Notes under the pieces: model-generated | Seen by the model: only the letters and a program-made list of their open reading frames with translations | What the model was told of the DNA's origin: nothing | Database searches by the model: none | Shown: positions 1 to 9,450 of the stretch, one piece after another | How the letters are laid out: each line of letters opens with the position of its first letter | Position numbering within the stretch: position 1 is the first letter of the stretch | Position numbers and translations under genes: made by a program | Assembly: GCA_021732995.1 (NCBI GenBank) | Contig: JAKFWA010000068.1 | Coordinates: 51,099 to 115,098, forward strand | From: Planctomycetaceae bacterium | GTDB taxonomy: Bacteria > Planctomycetota > Planctomycetia > Planctomycetales > Planctomycetaceae | Length of the DNA stretch: 64,000 nucleotides | Direction of reading: 5' to 3'

Positions 1-3000
1 AGTGGCGGCCGCTGCCACCAGATGGTGTTTGCAGTTCGACGGCAAACCGCGCGGGATCCGTCGTGCCATCGGCATTGCGAGTCAGTCCCGCCATGCCATT
101 TCGCACGAAGACACCCAGCGGACCGATATCAGCGGCAAAGTTGATGTTGTTCGCCAGTGCCTTCGCGGTGACTTCAAACTTCGTGCCTTTACCTGTGCCC
201 GGAACGTAGTCATAGAGGAACGGAGCGATATCGGTGACCTGCGTCACGTCCACACCGAACGACGCTTGGAAGTTCAAGCCGGCTTGCAGCTCAATCTTCG
301 CGGAGGCTTCGACGTCGATGATGTCATTCAGACCCGGGACACCGAGTGACGACAGATCGAACCCGAGCGGAAACTCCTTGGTGATCTCCGGCTTAAAGTT
401 CAGATCGATGCGCAGCGCGGCTCCCTTCGTCTGATTTGTATGCCGTGGTGACTGCGTCGTATCCAGCACGAAGGTGAGGAAGTTTTCGGGCAGGCTGAGG
501 GCGTCCTCGATCGCGTTCTCAACGTCCTGCACTGCACCTTGCGGATTCTCACGCAGCTTCTCGACGAACTCGCGGAACTTGGTGGTGAACTCCAGCAGAT
601 CTGACAGGCTCGCATTGATGCCGGGAAGCTGATTGGAAGCCCACGGCTGCGATTCGATCGTCTCCAGGAACCGTAAGACGAACTCGAGCGCTTGAATGAT
701 CGAGTTGAAGTTCAAGTCCTTGAACTTGCTGAGATCTTCGAGGTTCGGCAGCTCGACGATGATGTCCTTAAACGGATTGGCGAACGTCACCGGATCGAAG
801 ATCAAACCGCCCGTTGGCGACTTGACGATGATCGCCTGACCGGGACTGATGATGCCCGCCAGCAGTGCATCCGTGACGATCGGCAGATTGACGTTGATGT
901 CGGCCTTGATCAGTGGCTTCAACACGTAGGCCGCTTGCCCGGCAGCGGTAAACCCCAGTTCGTCGGCATCGACGATCTCGGCCGTTTCACCGATGCCGTC
1001 GTTGATCGTAAGGGCCAGCTTGTCGCCTTTCAGGCAGAAGCGCAGCCGCGCTGACAAGTCCGTCGTATTGCTGGTCGGAGTCGGCCCCTTGGCCGTCTTC
1101 AGTGCGAGATTCAGATCATCAACCAGTTGTTCGCGCGTCGTGTTATCTCCCGCACCAACAACCTTCAGCGTGTAGCGATCCTTGCCGAACTTGAGCTGAA
1201 ACTCGGAGCCGTTCTGTACGACTCCGTTCAGCGGAGCAACCTTCTCACCTTCAATCGCCAGCTTCGCCTTCGGCAGAGCACGAATCAGTTCCGTAATCGT
1301 CGTACGGCCGTCGAAGCCGGTGACGCCCGGATCGTTGAGATTCATCTTCACCTGCGCCGAGGCACTGGCGGTACCGTTCTCAATGCCGATCTTGAAGAAG
1401 CCAAACTTCGCAGCGGCGTCGATATCGGGCGATGACAGTTGAATCCCGGCGTCAATATGCGGGTTCACCAGGAAGACGTTGTCGAGGAACGTCAGGCCAT
1501 GCAGCGGCATCCCAACACGCAGCCCCTGCCCGTTGTCGTCGTGACCGACGAGTCCCAGTTGTGATGCCACCTGCGAACTATTGAGCGCCGACACCTCAAA
1601 TTGTTTGAAGCCCTGGGTGTTATCGATGAAGTCGAGCCCATCATGAGCTTTGTTAAACTTCACATCGAACGCACCACTGGGCGCCGCGGCCTTGATCTGA
1701 GTGATGAGATCGCCAACCGTCTTCGGGTTGTTGAACGCCACATCGAATGATCTGCCATCGTGCAGCTTGACGCGCAACTGCGGCGTATTGCCCGACAGCA
1801 ACGTCAGGCCCTGTCCGCGTCGCACGTCGGTCAGCTTGGTGTTGTTGGTCAACAGGGCCTTCAGCGTGGAGCCCTTCAACTGACCGTTTCCGCCCCGGTC
1901 ACCCGATCCCAGAATGCCCAGCCCGAAGCCCGCCAGCGACTTGTTTAACATCTTGACGGTGAACTCGTTGGTTCCCGTCGTCTTATCCACCAGCTTCAAG
2001 CCGTTTTGTGCGTCGTTGATGCTCGCCACAAACTTCGCGGCGCCAGGACTCGCGTTGTTGATGGCCGCAATCACTTGAGCAATCGTGGTGGCGTTGTTGA
2101 ACGCCACGTCGAAGGTTGTGCCATCGTGCAGGGTCACGCGCAGTTCGGTCGTGCCGTTCGGTTTGAACTGTACTCCCTGACCGCCGTTGAGATCCGCGAT
2201 CTTTGTCTCAGGAGTGAGCCGATAATTCGCGCCGACCTTGGTCAGCGAGATGCCAAACTTGAAACCCACATCGACATCGGCGTCGATGTTGATCGAGCTG
2301 TTGGTCGAGATTCCGCCTAACGCTCCAAGATCAAAACCAAGATTGATCGGCGTCGATAGCAGGTCAAAGTGCTTCGCAAACGAAAAATCGTAGGTCAGGC
2401 CGGGATCGCGCGTCGCGGGATTGCCATCGAGGTCATTCACAAACTGAATGCCCGCAAACTCGGGCGCGATCGACTTGAGATCCTCCGTCGTTCCGAACGA
2501 CGGAGTGCCGGGCTGGTTGGGCATCTCCAGCCGTTTGATCAAGCCATCCGAGAACGCCTTCGCCAGATCGATCACGTCACGCAACCGCTTCGACGTGAAG
2601 GGCAGTTGCACATCCAGCAAACCGCCGCTCGCGAGGCTATCAAAGTAGGTCAGCAACGCCTTCAGACTGCTGAGAATGTCGGACGCATTGACGTTGTCAA
2701 AATTGAAAAGATCCTCGAAGCCCGTGGTGATGAGGTCCGGAGCTGTGCTGTCAAAGAGGTGCTCATCAACGAGCGCAATCTGGGCTTTGTGATTGGCCGT
2801 CGGGAACGGCTGCCCGGCCAATGTCGCTTGTACTTGGATCGCCGCACCAAGCTTGCCGTCGGCAGCAATGGTCACCAGTTGCGAGAACGGCGTGTTGCTG
2901 ATCTCAGTGAGCGTGAACTTGCCATCGTTGTTGGGATCATGGAAGTCCGCAGTCAGGCTGGCCTGCAGGATCGTCGGTGAGCCGGCATCAATGGAACCGA

Positions 3001-6000
3001 GCTTGGCCGTCGCTCCCAGGAAGCCAATATTCGCGGCGATCTGAGCGTTCGTGGTGCCCAGTTTGGCCTCGATCTTCGGATCTTTGTCGACTTTCACAAA
3101 CGTGGCATCAGCCGGTGTATCGATCTTGGAAAGATCCACCCCCAGCCCGATGTTCGCATCAAAGCTGAAAGTGACATCCGAGGTCAGGTCCCCCTTGAAG
3201 CCCAACGGCGCACCACCGAGATCGAACGCCAGCGGCAGTTTGAGGGTGCGTTCGGCGTGCATCGGGAAGTCGATAGAGAACTCGTTGTTCTCAAAGCCGA
3301 GGCCAATGCCCGAGAGCGAAAGGTCCAGTTCACCGATCTTCTCCAGTTGCTTCTGGATGACGTTCTGAATGCCTTCGATTGTGGGGAACTCATCCGCCTG
3401 TAGCTTGTTGAGGTACTCCGTAATCGGCAGACGGAACCGTTGATCCAGCACATTGGCGACATCGACGAGATCACCGACGGAACCATTCAGGATGTTAATC
3501 TTCTGCGTCAGCGCACCGCTGTTGCCGAGGTTCCGACCAACTTCCACAAGCTTATCCAAGCCCGTCTTGATCGCGTTTTTCAGCTTCGTGTTGAGGGCCT
3601 TCAGCTCATCAATGCCGGTGATCGAAAAGCTGTCCGGCTTGGTCGCGTCGTTCCAAGTAATGGTCGCGTTGCTCTGCGTGAGCGGCACCGGCCCCAGACC
3701 AGACTGCAGCTTGCCCTGCACCACCATGTCCGGTGCACCCGGGGATTTGACAACCTTGTAGTCGAGGTCATCAAACGTCGGATCGACGAGTTCCGGCAAA
3801 CGCATCTTGCCGTTCGTCTCGCCGAAGAAGTTCGTCGAGGGAGTATCAAGCTTGAACTCCAACTCAAAGCCCTTGCCGGTTTGCAGCGTGGCATCGTCGA
3901 GCTTCACTCCCACCAGGCCGAATGTTCCGGTGGATTCCAGATCGCCCGTGATCTTCATGTTCGTCAGCGACAGTTGCGGATCGAACTGCTTCGTGGTGTT
4001 GACGTAGAACCCGTTGGCATCGACACCGGCGATCACATGCAGCTCGGCATCCGCCTTAAGATTCACGATGTTGTCGATCGTGAACGCTTCCTTGAAGAGC
4101 GAGAAATCGAAGTTGCCATCGCCATCGAGCGACGTACGAACGCCGATGTCGAGTTCAAAAAAGTTGCCGGTCTTCGTCAGCTTCACGTTGCCCGGAGTCG
4201 CATCAATACGATCCAGAAAGTCGCGTAACTCTTCGGGCGTGGTGATGGACGTTCCAATGTCGTCGAACTCAAACCCACTCGAGCCGGAAGTGAGAATCCG
4301 CTCGAACAGCGAGACCTGTCGATCGTCGCTCAAGGCGGCATCGCTATCCGTCAGCTTCTGATTCGCGGGTTTGGCGCCTTCCAGCGCTGACACCAGTTGC
4401 TTCAGCCCCACAATCTCCTGCGTGGTGACGGCTTCGCGAATCGAATCAGTTGGGCCGAGCGCGCTTTCAAAACCCGCACCGAACTGCTTGATGTTGGTCA
4501 GAGCAGGATCAACCGGCGGCAAAACCGTGACGGGTGCCACCAAGTTCGCGTAGGTAATCTTGAACGTGCCTCGAGGCGTCGGAATGGTGATGCTGCCATT
4601 CGTCGTCGTGCCTTCGGTGACGGGTTTGCCATCGTCTTCACTAAGTTGAATCGTCAGTCGATGCGTACCTGCTCCGGTGAAGTTCAATGTGCCGCCGACG
4701 GGGCGGACGCGCGAATCCACGGTCAGATTGACGTTGGGGCCCGTGACATCGATCGATGTAGCCGACGTTGTGCTCTGCACCGTTTTGACGACGCCGTTCA
4801 CCTTCACCTGCACGCGCTGCGTGCCGGCCACCTTCGAAAGTTCAATCTGATTGGCCGAGGAGTCGCCCTGAATCTTCAAAACATTGTCGGCACGAATCTG
4901 CGCGTCCGCGTCTTCCATTACGAACACACCGCGACCGAGAGTGCCCACGATCAGCTTGGCAGACTCGGAAGGATCATCCGGTTTGGCGTACTGGATGTCT
5001 GAAACGGTGACGTCCGGAATCAGCGAGTCGCCCACTGAATCGACGCCGGTGAAACGCGTCCACAACTGAGCGGGGTTGCCATCCAGATCTCGCGCGCCGG
5101 GCAATCCGACCGGATTGATGGCTCGATACAGCCCCAGTCGGCCGCCAACCAGCAACACTTCCTGTTCGACCTTGGACCCGTCCGGCTTCAGATAGGAAAC
5201 GAACTCCACCGTCTGAATGCCGCGATTCAAACTGGGCACCGTCGAAGCCAGCGAGCCCGTAATATCGTGCCAGGTTTCGCCGGTGTCGGTCGTCACCCAG
5301 ACGTGACCGTCATCCACCGCGTAGGCCACGCGGAAGTTGAGCGGATCAATCACGATGCTCTTGATGGGATGTTCTTCCGTCGCTCCGGGTGGCGTCGCGA
5401 CGCGCGTCAGAAACTTGCCCGCAGCGTCACGCACGGCGATGCGATGGCCGCGCGCGACGTACAGTGCGTCCGGGTTCGCCGCGTTTCCATAAGCCAGCGC
5501 CGTCACCTTATTGCCGCTGGCGGAGATCCCTTCCGGCGGCAGGATCTCACGAATGGTTTCCCCGCGATCGAAAGACTCGTAGAGCCCGGACTCACCGAAC
5601 ACGAGCCGCTTCTTGTCCGCCCCGCCGTTGAGCGCCATCTGGAACTCGCCGGTTCCCGGAGCCTTGCGATCGGTGCGATTCAACCCGCTGAAGGGAGCGG
5701 GATCTGTCGGAGATGACAGCGCTGGCCGTTCGTCAGAGTCGAGTCGGTTGCCGTCGGCGTCGTACTTGAAGCGTCGGATATATCGAGTTCGAGAATCACC
5801 GCCCGTGCTGTAGCGATACGAGACTTTCTCGGTGCCTTCCATCTCCACCGCGGCGGCCTGAAAGAGACCATTACGATCGGTGACGGCTTCCCAGGTACCA
5901 TCGTCGCGCTGATAGAGCGAACCGTTCTCGGCCGCACCGACGAGCACTTCATCGGACAGCGGGTCGTAGCCCACGTGGGCCGCGTCGGCGATCTGCAAAT

Positions 6001-7564
6001 CACCGTTCAGCGACTGCCAGCGCGGGCGCAGAGCGGTGTTGCTGGCGCTGGGGTCACCCAGCGGATTCGTCAGGCGATAGATGCCACCGTTATCCACTTC
6101 AATCAGATCGGTGCCGATGAACGCAAAGTCGCGCGCGTCGCGGTGCGGAGCTGTCTGCGAAGCTCCGTTGAAGATGACTTGAGTCGTCGCGCCGCCGATC
6201 TGCTGTCGGAAGATACGACCCACGCGTCCGTTTGTCGGCGTCAGACCCACGGAATTGGGTTGAGCGTTTGGCCCCGGAGCGTCCAGCACCTGCGTGTCGC
6301 CACCGACGAAGAACACATTCGTCGATGTCGGATGCACAGCAAGCGGCGAATTGCGGATGCCGCGCGCTTCAGGATTCAGGTTGTACGCGGTTCCGAACTC
6401 GGTCGAGCCCACCGACTGACCAGGTTGCCACGCCGCCGTCAGCGGCTGCGTCAGATCGCGATTGAAGATGACCTTCTGGTCGTACCCGTTCGTCGACTTC
6501 GAGACGACACCCATCACAACGCGCGAGCCCGATCCAGCCAGAGTGATCGTTCCAACAGAATCAGGCGACGTCACCGGCTGCACCAGATTGAGGTTCGTCG
6601 TCCCGGTACGTGGTAGTTGCGACTGAGCGGTAATCTTCGTCCACGTTTGCCCGTTGTCGCGAGTCGCATACACACCAATGTTGCCTGCGACACCGGCGTC
6701 GTCCTGAAAGGGCACCACGGCGGCAAACAGAATGTCGCTGCCGGGCTGAGTCGGATCAGGCATAGCCAGCAGGCTGTGGACCGCTCCAGCGGGCAGACCA
6801 TTCGGCTTCGTGCCGGTGACGTCTGAAATCAGTTCCAGTTGATCGTCTGGCCCCAGCCGATACAGGCCCTTGTCGCGCTGCGACACCGCGATGTAGAGGT
6901 ATTCCTTCGTCTGACCACCTTCGCGAACGAGCGTCGGTGCCAGATCCAGCAACCGACGACCGGTGAGTTCGCTGCTTTCGACGCGTTTCCAAGTTCCGTC
7001 GAGACCGTTGTTCTTGCTCCTCAGCAGCCCCAGGCCAGATAGCAAAGGCGAAGCACCACTCACCGTGCGGTCGCCGGTTCCGGCGTAGACGACGCTCGGA
7101 TTCAAACGAGAAATCGCCAGCGAGCTGATCGACAATGACAAGCTGTGATCCGTAACCGGCTCCCAGTCCGGATCAGGCGAGCCATCCGACGCGGTGCGGT
7201 TGATGTCCGAAGTACGCCAGACGCCACCGTGTCCCGTCCCGACGTAAACCGTCTTCTGATCAGGATGCACAGCAACCGTGGTAATCACACCCGCGACACT
7301 GCGATCCGCGCTGCCATCCGTCAGAATCGCCTGCCCATTCTTGACGTCCACCGGCCCGATCGGACCAAACAGGGGAGCCGCCAGGTTCACGCTGGCATCC
7401 AGCACCAGACGCTGTTCCAGACCTTCCAGAATCAGCGGCAGTGAGCGACGCTCAGTCTTTCGCGCCGGACGACGAACGCGACGACGCGGGCGGGTGAGAT
7501 CCGCAAGTTTCGAGAACGAACTCAGAGGGATCGTAAAGGCTCGACGAATCTGCGTAGCGGACAT
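1..7564 (-). CDS. Giant surface/secreted protein, beta-propeller plus flagellin-IN-like repeats (3' end outside window)
   Basis: One open frame of at least 2521 codons with no stop before the window edge; the frame was checked at about 6540, 5758, 4018, 898 and 58 and is the same throughout. The start at 7564 has GGGAGA a few bases upstream; an in-frame ATG at 7576 is the alternative. Residues 47-58 (LEGLEQRLVLDA) resemble the LEPR-xLL motif near the N-terminus of large planctomycete surface proteins, preceded by a basic segment. Residues about 85-885 look like a sialidase/VPS10-type propeller, with motifs such as VYVGTGHGGVWRTSD, NGQTWTKI and GETWHDI. The remainder is Asp/Asn/Gly-rich, with beta-rich blocks repeating 'FDLG..G' and 'LTLADG'-like phrases, and includes two close repeats with LHDGTTFDVAFNN and LHDGRSFDVAFNN that resemble the flagellin hook IN motif. 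No catalytic residues were recognised. Probable cell-surface or adhesion role; that is inference. Confidence 0.88.
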   Translation of the reverse strand, partial: MSATQIRRAFTIPLSSFSKLADLTRPRRRVRRPARKTERRSLPLILEGLEQRLVLDASVNLAAPLFGPIGPVDVKNGQAILTDGSADRSVAGVITTVAVHPDQKTVYVGTGHGGVWRTSDINRTASDGSPDPDWEPVTDHSLSLSISSLAISRLNPSVVYAGTGDRTVSGASPLLSGLGLLRSKNNGLDGTWKRVESSELTGRRLLDLAPTLVREGGQTKEYLYIAVSQRDKGLYRLGPDDQLELISDVTGTKPNGLPAGAVHSLLAMPDPTQPGSDILFAAVVPFQDDAGVAGNIGVYATRDNGQTWTKITAQSQLPRTGTTNLNLVQPVTSPDSVGTITLAGSGSRVVMGVVSKSTNGYDQKVIFNRDLTQPLTAAWQPGQSVGSTEFGTAYNLNPEARGIRNSPLAVHPTSTNVFFVGGDTQVLDAPGPNAQPNSVGLTPTNGRVGRIFRQQIGGATTQVIFNGASQTAPHRDARDFAFIGTDLIEVDNGGIYRLTNPLGDPSASNTALRPRWQSLNGDLQIADAAHVGYDPLSDEVLVGAAENGSLYQRDDGTWEAVTDRNGLFQAAAVEMEGTEKVSYRYSTGGDSRTRYIRRFKYDADGNRLDSDERPALSSPTDPAPFSGLNRTDRKAPGTGEFQMALNGGADKKRLVFGESGLYESFDRGETIREILPPEGISASGNKVTALAYGNAANPDALYVARGHRIAVRDAAGKFLTRVATPPGATEEHPIKSIVIDPLNFRVAYAVDDGHVWVTTDTGETWHDITGSLASTVPSLNRGIQTVEFVSYLKPDGSKVEQEVLLVGGRLGLYRAINPVGLPGARDLDGNPAQLWTRFTGVDSVGDSLIPDVTVSDIQYAKPDDPSESAKLIVGTLGRGVFVMEDADAQIRADNVLKIQGDSSANQIELSKVAGTQRVQVKVNGVVKTVQSTTSATSIDVTGPNVNLTVDSRVRPVGGTLNFTGAGTHRLTIQLSEDDGKPVTEGTTTNGSITIPTPRGTFKITYANLVAPVTVLPPVDPALTNIKQFGAGFESALGPTDSIREAVTTQEIVGLKQLVSALEGAKPANQKLTDSDAALSDDRQVSLFERILTSGSSGFEFDDIGTSITTPEELRDFLDRIDATPGNVKLTKTGNFFELDIGVRTSLDGDGNFDFSLFKEAFTIDNIVNLKADAELHVIAGVDANGFYVNTTKQFDPQLSLTNMKITGDLESTGTFGLVGVKLDDATLQTGKGFELEFKLDTPSTNFFGETNGKMRLPELVDPTFDDLDYKVVKSPGAPDMVVQGKLQSGLGPVPLTQSNATITWNDATKPDSFSITGIDELKALNTKLKNAIKTGLDKLVEVGRNLGNSGALTQKINILNGSVGDLVDVANVLDQRFRLPITEYLNKLQADEFPTIEGIQNVIQKQLEKIGELDLSLSGIGLGFENNEFSIDFPMHAERTLKLPLAFDLGGAPLGFKGDLTSDVTFSFDANIGLGVDLSKIDTPADATFVKVDKDPKIEAKLGTTNAQIAANIGFLGATAKLGSIDAGSPTILQASLTADFHDPNNDGKFTLTEISNTPFSQLVTIAADGKLGAAIQVQATLAGQPFPTANHKAQIALVDEHLFDSTAPDLITTGFEDLFNFDNVNASDILSSLKALLTYFDSLASGGLLDVQLPFTSKRLRDVIDLAKAFSDGLIKRLEMPNQPGTPSFGTTEDLKSIAPEFAGIQFVNDLDGNPATRDPGLTYDFSFAKHFDLLSTPINLGFDLGALGGISTNSSINIDADVDVGFKFGISLTKVGANYRLTPETKIADLNGGQGVQFKPNGTTELRVTLHDGTTFDVAFNNATTIAQVIAAINNASPGAAKFVASINDAQNGLKLVDKTTGTNEFTVKMLNKSLAGFGLGILGSGDRGGNGQLKGSTLKALLTNNTKLTDVRRGQGLTLLSGNTPQLRVKLHDGRSFDVAFNNPKTVGDLITQIKAAAPSGAFDVKFNKAHDGLDFIDNTQGFKQFEVSALNSSQVASQLGLVGHDDNGQGLRVGMPLHGLTFLDNVFLVNPHIDAGIQLSSPDIDAAAKFGFFKIGIENGTASASAQVKMNLNDPGVTGFDGRTTITELIRALPKAKLAIEGEKVAPLNGVVQNGSEFQLKFGKDRYTLKVVGAGDNTTREQLVDDLNLALKTAKGPTPTSNTTDLSARLRFCLKGDKLALTINDGIGETAEIVDADELGFTAAGQAAYVLKPLIKADINVNLPIVTDALLAGIISPGQAIIVKSPTGGLIFDPVTFANPFKDIIVELPNLEDLSKFKDLNFNSIIQALEFVLRFLETIESQPWASNQLPGINASLSDLLEFTTKFREFVEKLRENPQGAVQDVENAIEDALSLPENFLTFVLDTTQSPRHTNQTKGAALRIDLNFKPEITKEFPLGFDLSSLGVPGLNDIIDVEASAKIELQAGLNFQASFGVDVTQVTDIAPFLYDYVPGTGKGTKFEVTAKALANNINFAADIGPLGVFVRNGMAGLTRNADGTTDPARFAVELQTPSGGSGRH
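1500..2200 (-). repeat. Two tandem flagellin-IN-like protein repeats inside the giant gene
   Basis: Within the giant protein, about residues 1790-1900 and 1910-2020 are homologous to each other. Each reads roughly L(K)G..V..G..T.LRVxLHDGxxFDVAFNN, then a helix such as IAQVIAAINNA or VGDLITQIKAA, then 'NDAQNGLKLVDKTTG' or 'NKAHDGLDFIDNTQG', and ends in a Leu/Gly-rich 'LGILGSGD' or 'LGLVGHDD'. This order (DG-T-F-V, helix, I..A..GL.L.D) is that of the flagellin_IN motif of FliD/FlgK/flagellins. A more divergent third copy may lie near 1080-1260 (YTLKVVGAGDNTTREQLVDDL). Confidence 0.6.
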
Positions 7565-7912
7565 GCTGTCTCCCATGACCCGAAAAGAGGGTGGCCCATC
7601 AGGTAATTCCAAACGGAGCCTGCAACCCCTCAAAATTCCTGAAACAGGCACCGAAGACACCGCCCCAGAACTCGCAGAATGTGCCACAACCCATTCTCCA
7701 TCAACGAGTTGCCGCCAGAAGTAGTAAAGACGCCGCGAACGGGGGCTTCGGCCCGAATCCTGTCGCTGACGCCCCAGGCAGGCAGGCCCATTCATGAATT
7801 CAACCGGGCCGTGAAAGCTGCGAGGATCACTCCGCCTTGTTCAAATACGCAGGCAGGCCACACCGTTGCAGCGAGATGGCTGACGACTCAAACCAGCGCA
7901 GAAGGGCTCAGC
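7565..7912. other. Divergent intergenic region
   Basis: This 348-base gap separates the giant minus-strand gene from the plus-strand kinase gene and should hold both promoters. The plus-strand frame is open back to 7679, but that segment (Pro/Ala/Arg-rich, no domain) lies before a clear membrane segment and was not taken as coding. No convincing -35/-10 box, hairpin or repeat was recognised. Confidence 0.4.
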
Positions 7913-9397
7913 ATGCAGGTATGGAGAGTGACGATTCCGGTCGTCGTCACCAGTTGCGTGATGATGGGCTGCTCGATTCTGGCAGCGTGGTACGTGCACG
8001 CCTCGCAGCAGACCGCGTCGGCTCAGGTCGTGCATGCCATGCGGGCCGCAGCGGATGCTCAGCGGCTGGTGATCTCGTTCCGCGAAATGCGAACGCAACT
8101 GCGTGAATGGGCGAACTCCAGCGACGTCACGCACCTCGACCGCATCACCAGTCTGCACAAGGAAGTGCGAGCCAACATTGCGGCTTGCACGGAACCCGAC
8201 AATTCCGCCTCTGAAGTGGAAGTCCTGAACGAGATTTCGGCCAAGCACGCTCTGTTCGCAGAGGAGTTTCAGAGGATTAAAGACGACCTGCCACGCCCCA
8301 AAGCGCTGGCGCTGGTGAAGGAGCATTTTGATCCGGGACTTGTCCCACTCAGCGAGCATTTTCAAGAACTTCAACAGCAAGATGCGTCCGATGTCGGCGA
8401 ATACAACCAGAAGACCGCAGACCGCGTGGGCTTGGGACTGGTCCTGCTGGCCGTGTGCGGGTCGATCACCGGGCTGGTACTGGGATATCTCATCTCGTCT
8501 CGCTTGGGGCGTTCGCTCGTGAAACTCGCTATTCCCATGAAGGCAACCGCGGGGCAACTGGGAACTTCCATCGGCCCACTGGAGCTTGCGGCATCCGAGA
8601 ACATCGGCGATCTGGAAACGCTGATGACGGATATGTCCGCGCAGGTCAGTACGGTTCTGGAGCGCCTTTCAAAGACACAGCAAGATGCGCTGCGGGCAGA
8701 ACAGCTCGCCCTCGTCGGGCAACTCGCCGCCGGGGTCGCTCATGAGATCCGCAACCCGCTGATGGCTGTAAAACTGCTCGTGCAATCTGCTGTCGAGAAG
8801 GGACCGGAAGGTCGCATTGAAGGCCGGGCCTTGAATCTCATTCACGACGAGATCAGGCGTCAGGAACAAACCATTCAACTCTTCCTCGACTTTGCCCGTC
8901 CGCCCAAACTCGAGCCACGCGACGTTGATGTCCTCGAAGTTGCGGAGAATGCGAGTGCGCTGGTGAAGCATCGTGCAGAGAAACAGAAGATCGTTCTGGC
9001 ACTGGAATGCCAAGTCGAAAGTGCTCACACAACAGGCGATCCAATTCAACTACGACAGGTGTTATTGAACCTGTTCTACAACGCCTTCGACGCCATTCGC
9101 CGCGACGGAGCTGTGCTGATCAAGATTCAGCACGGTCAGTTTTTCCCGGATGGTTCGCAGTCTGAGCAACTCGGATTGCAGATCTCCGTGGCTGACACAG
9201 GTCCCGGACTGCCGGAAGAATGGTCGGACCGCGCATTTCGGCCGTTCGTCAGCACCAAAGACACGGGCCTCGGCTTGGGACTGTCAATCTGCAAACGCAT
9301 CGTGGAAAGTCACGGCGGCACGATCGCTGCGGCGAATCGAGTCCCTCCACCGGGAGCGATTTTCACCATCTGGCTTCCCATTCGAACGTCCGCTTGA
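7913..9397 (+). CDS. Membrane sensor histidine kinase, NtrB-like
   Basis: Predicted 494-residue sensor that autophosphorylates and should pass phosphate to the adjacent sigma-54 activator. TM1 is near residues 7-28, a helical periplasmic sensor domain of about 140 residues follows, and TM2 is about 172-194. No clear PAS domain is seen before the dimerisation domain. The phospho-acceptor is His277 in AAGVAHEIRNPL. The ATPase domain has an N box (LRQVLLNLFYNAFDAIR), G1 (ADTGPGLP), F box (FRPFVSTKD) and G2 (GLGLGLSI). The start at 7913 was chosen because it puts the hydrophobic segment at the N-terminus; an in-frame ATG at 7679 would add 78 residues of non-domain sequence. The stop is 53 bases before the regulator, so the two are probably co-transcribed. 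The signal sensed is unknown. Confidence 0.93.
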   Translation: MQVWRVTIPVVVTSCVMMGCSILAAWYVHASQQTASAQVVHAMRAAADAQRLVISFREMRTQLREWANSSDVTHLDRITSLHKEVRANIAACTEPDNSASEVEVLNEISAKHALFAEEFQRIKDDLPRPKALALVKEHFDPGLVPLSEHFQELQQQDASDVGEYNQKTADRVGLGLVLLAVCGSITGLVLGYLISSRLGRSLVKLAIPMKATAGQLGTSIGPLELAASENIGDLETLMTDMSAQVSTVLERLSKTQQDALRAEQLALVGQLAAGVAHEIRNPLMAVKLLVQSAVEKGPEGRIEGRALNLIHDEIRRQEQTIQLFLDFARPPKLEPRDVDVLEVAENASALVKHRAEKQKIVLALECQVESAHTTGDPIQLRQVLLNLFYNAFDAIRRDGAVLIKIQHGQFFPDGSQSEQLGLQISVADTGPGLPEEWSDRAFRPFVSTKDTGLGLGLSICKRIVESHGGTIAAANRVPPPGAIFTIWLPIRTSA

Positions 9398-9450
9398 GCC
9401 TTTAAATTCTCCTCAATCCAAGCCTTGTCCTCTCACTGCAGTTCTCGGTC

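Noticed and set aside
692..4228. Plus-strand open frames of 100-260 codons inside the giant gene
   Set aside because: They are in the antisense of a continuous minus-strand frame with consistent domains; composition is rich in Arg, Gln and Asp, as expected of antisense readings of this GC-rich gene.
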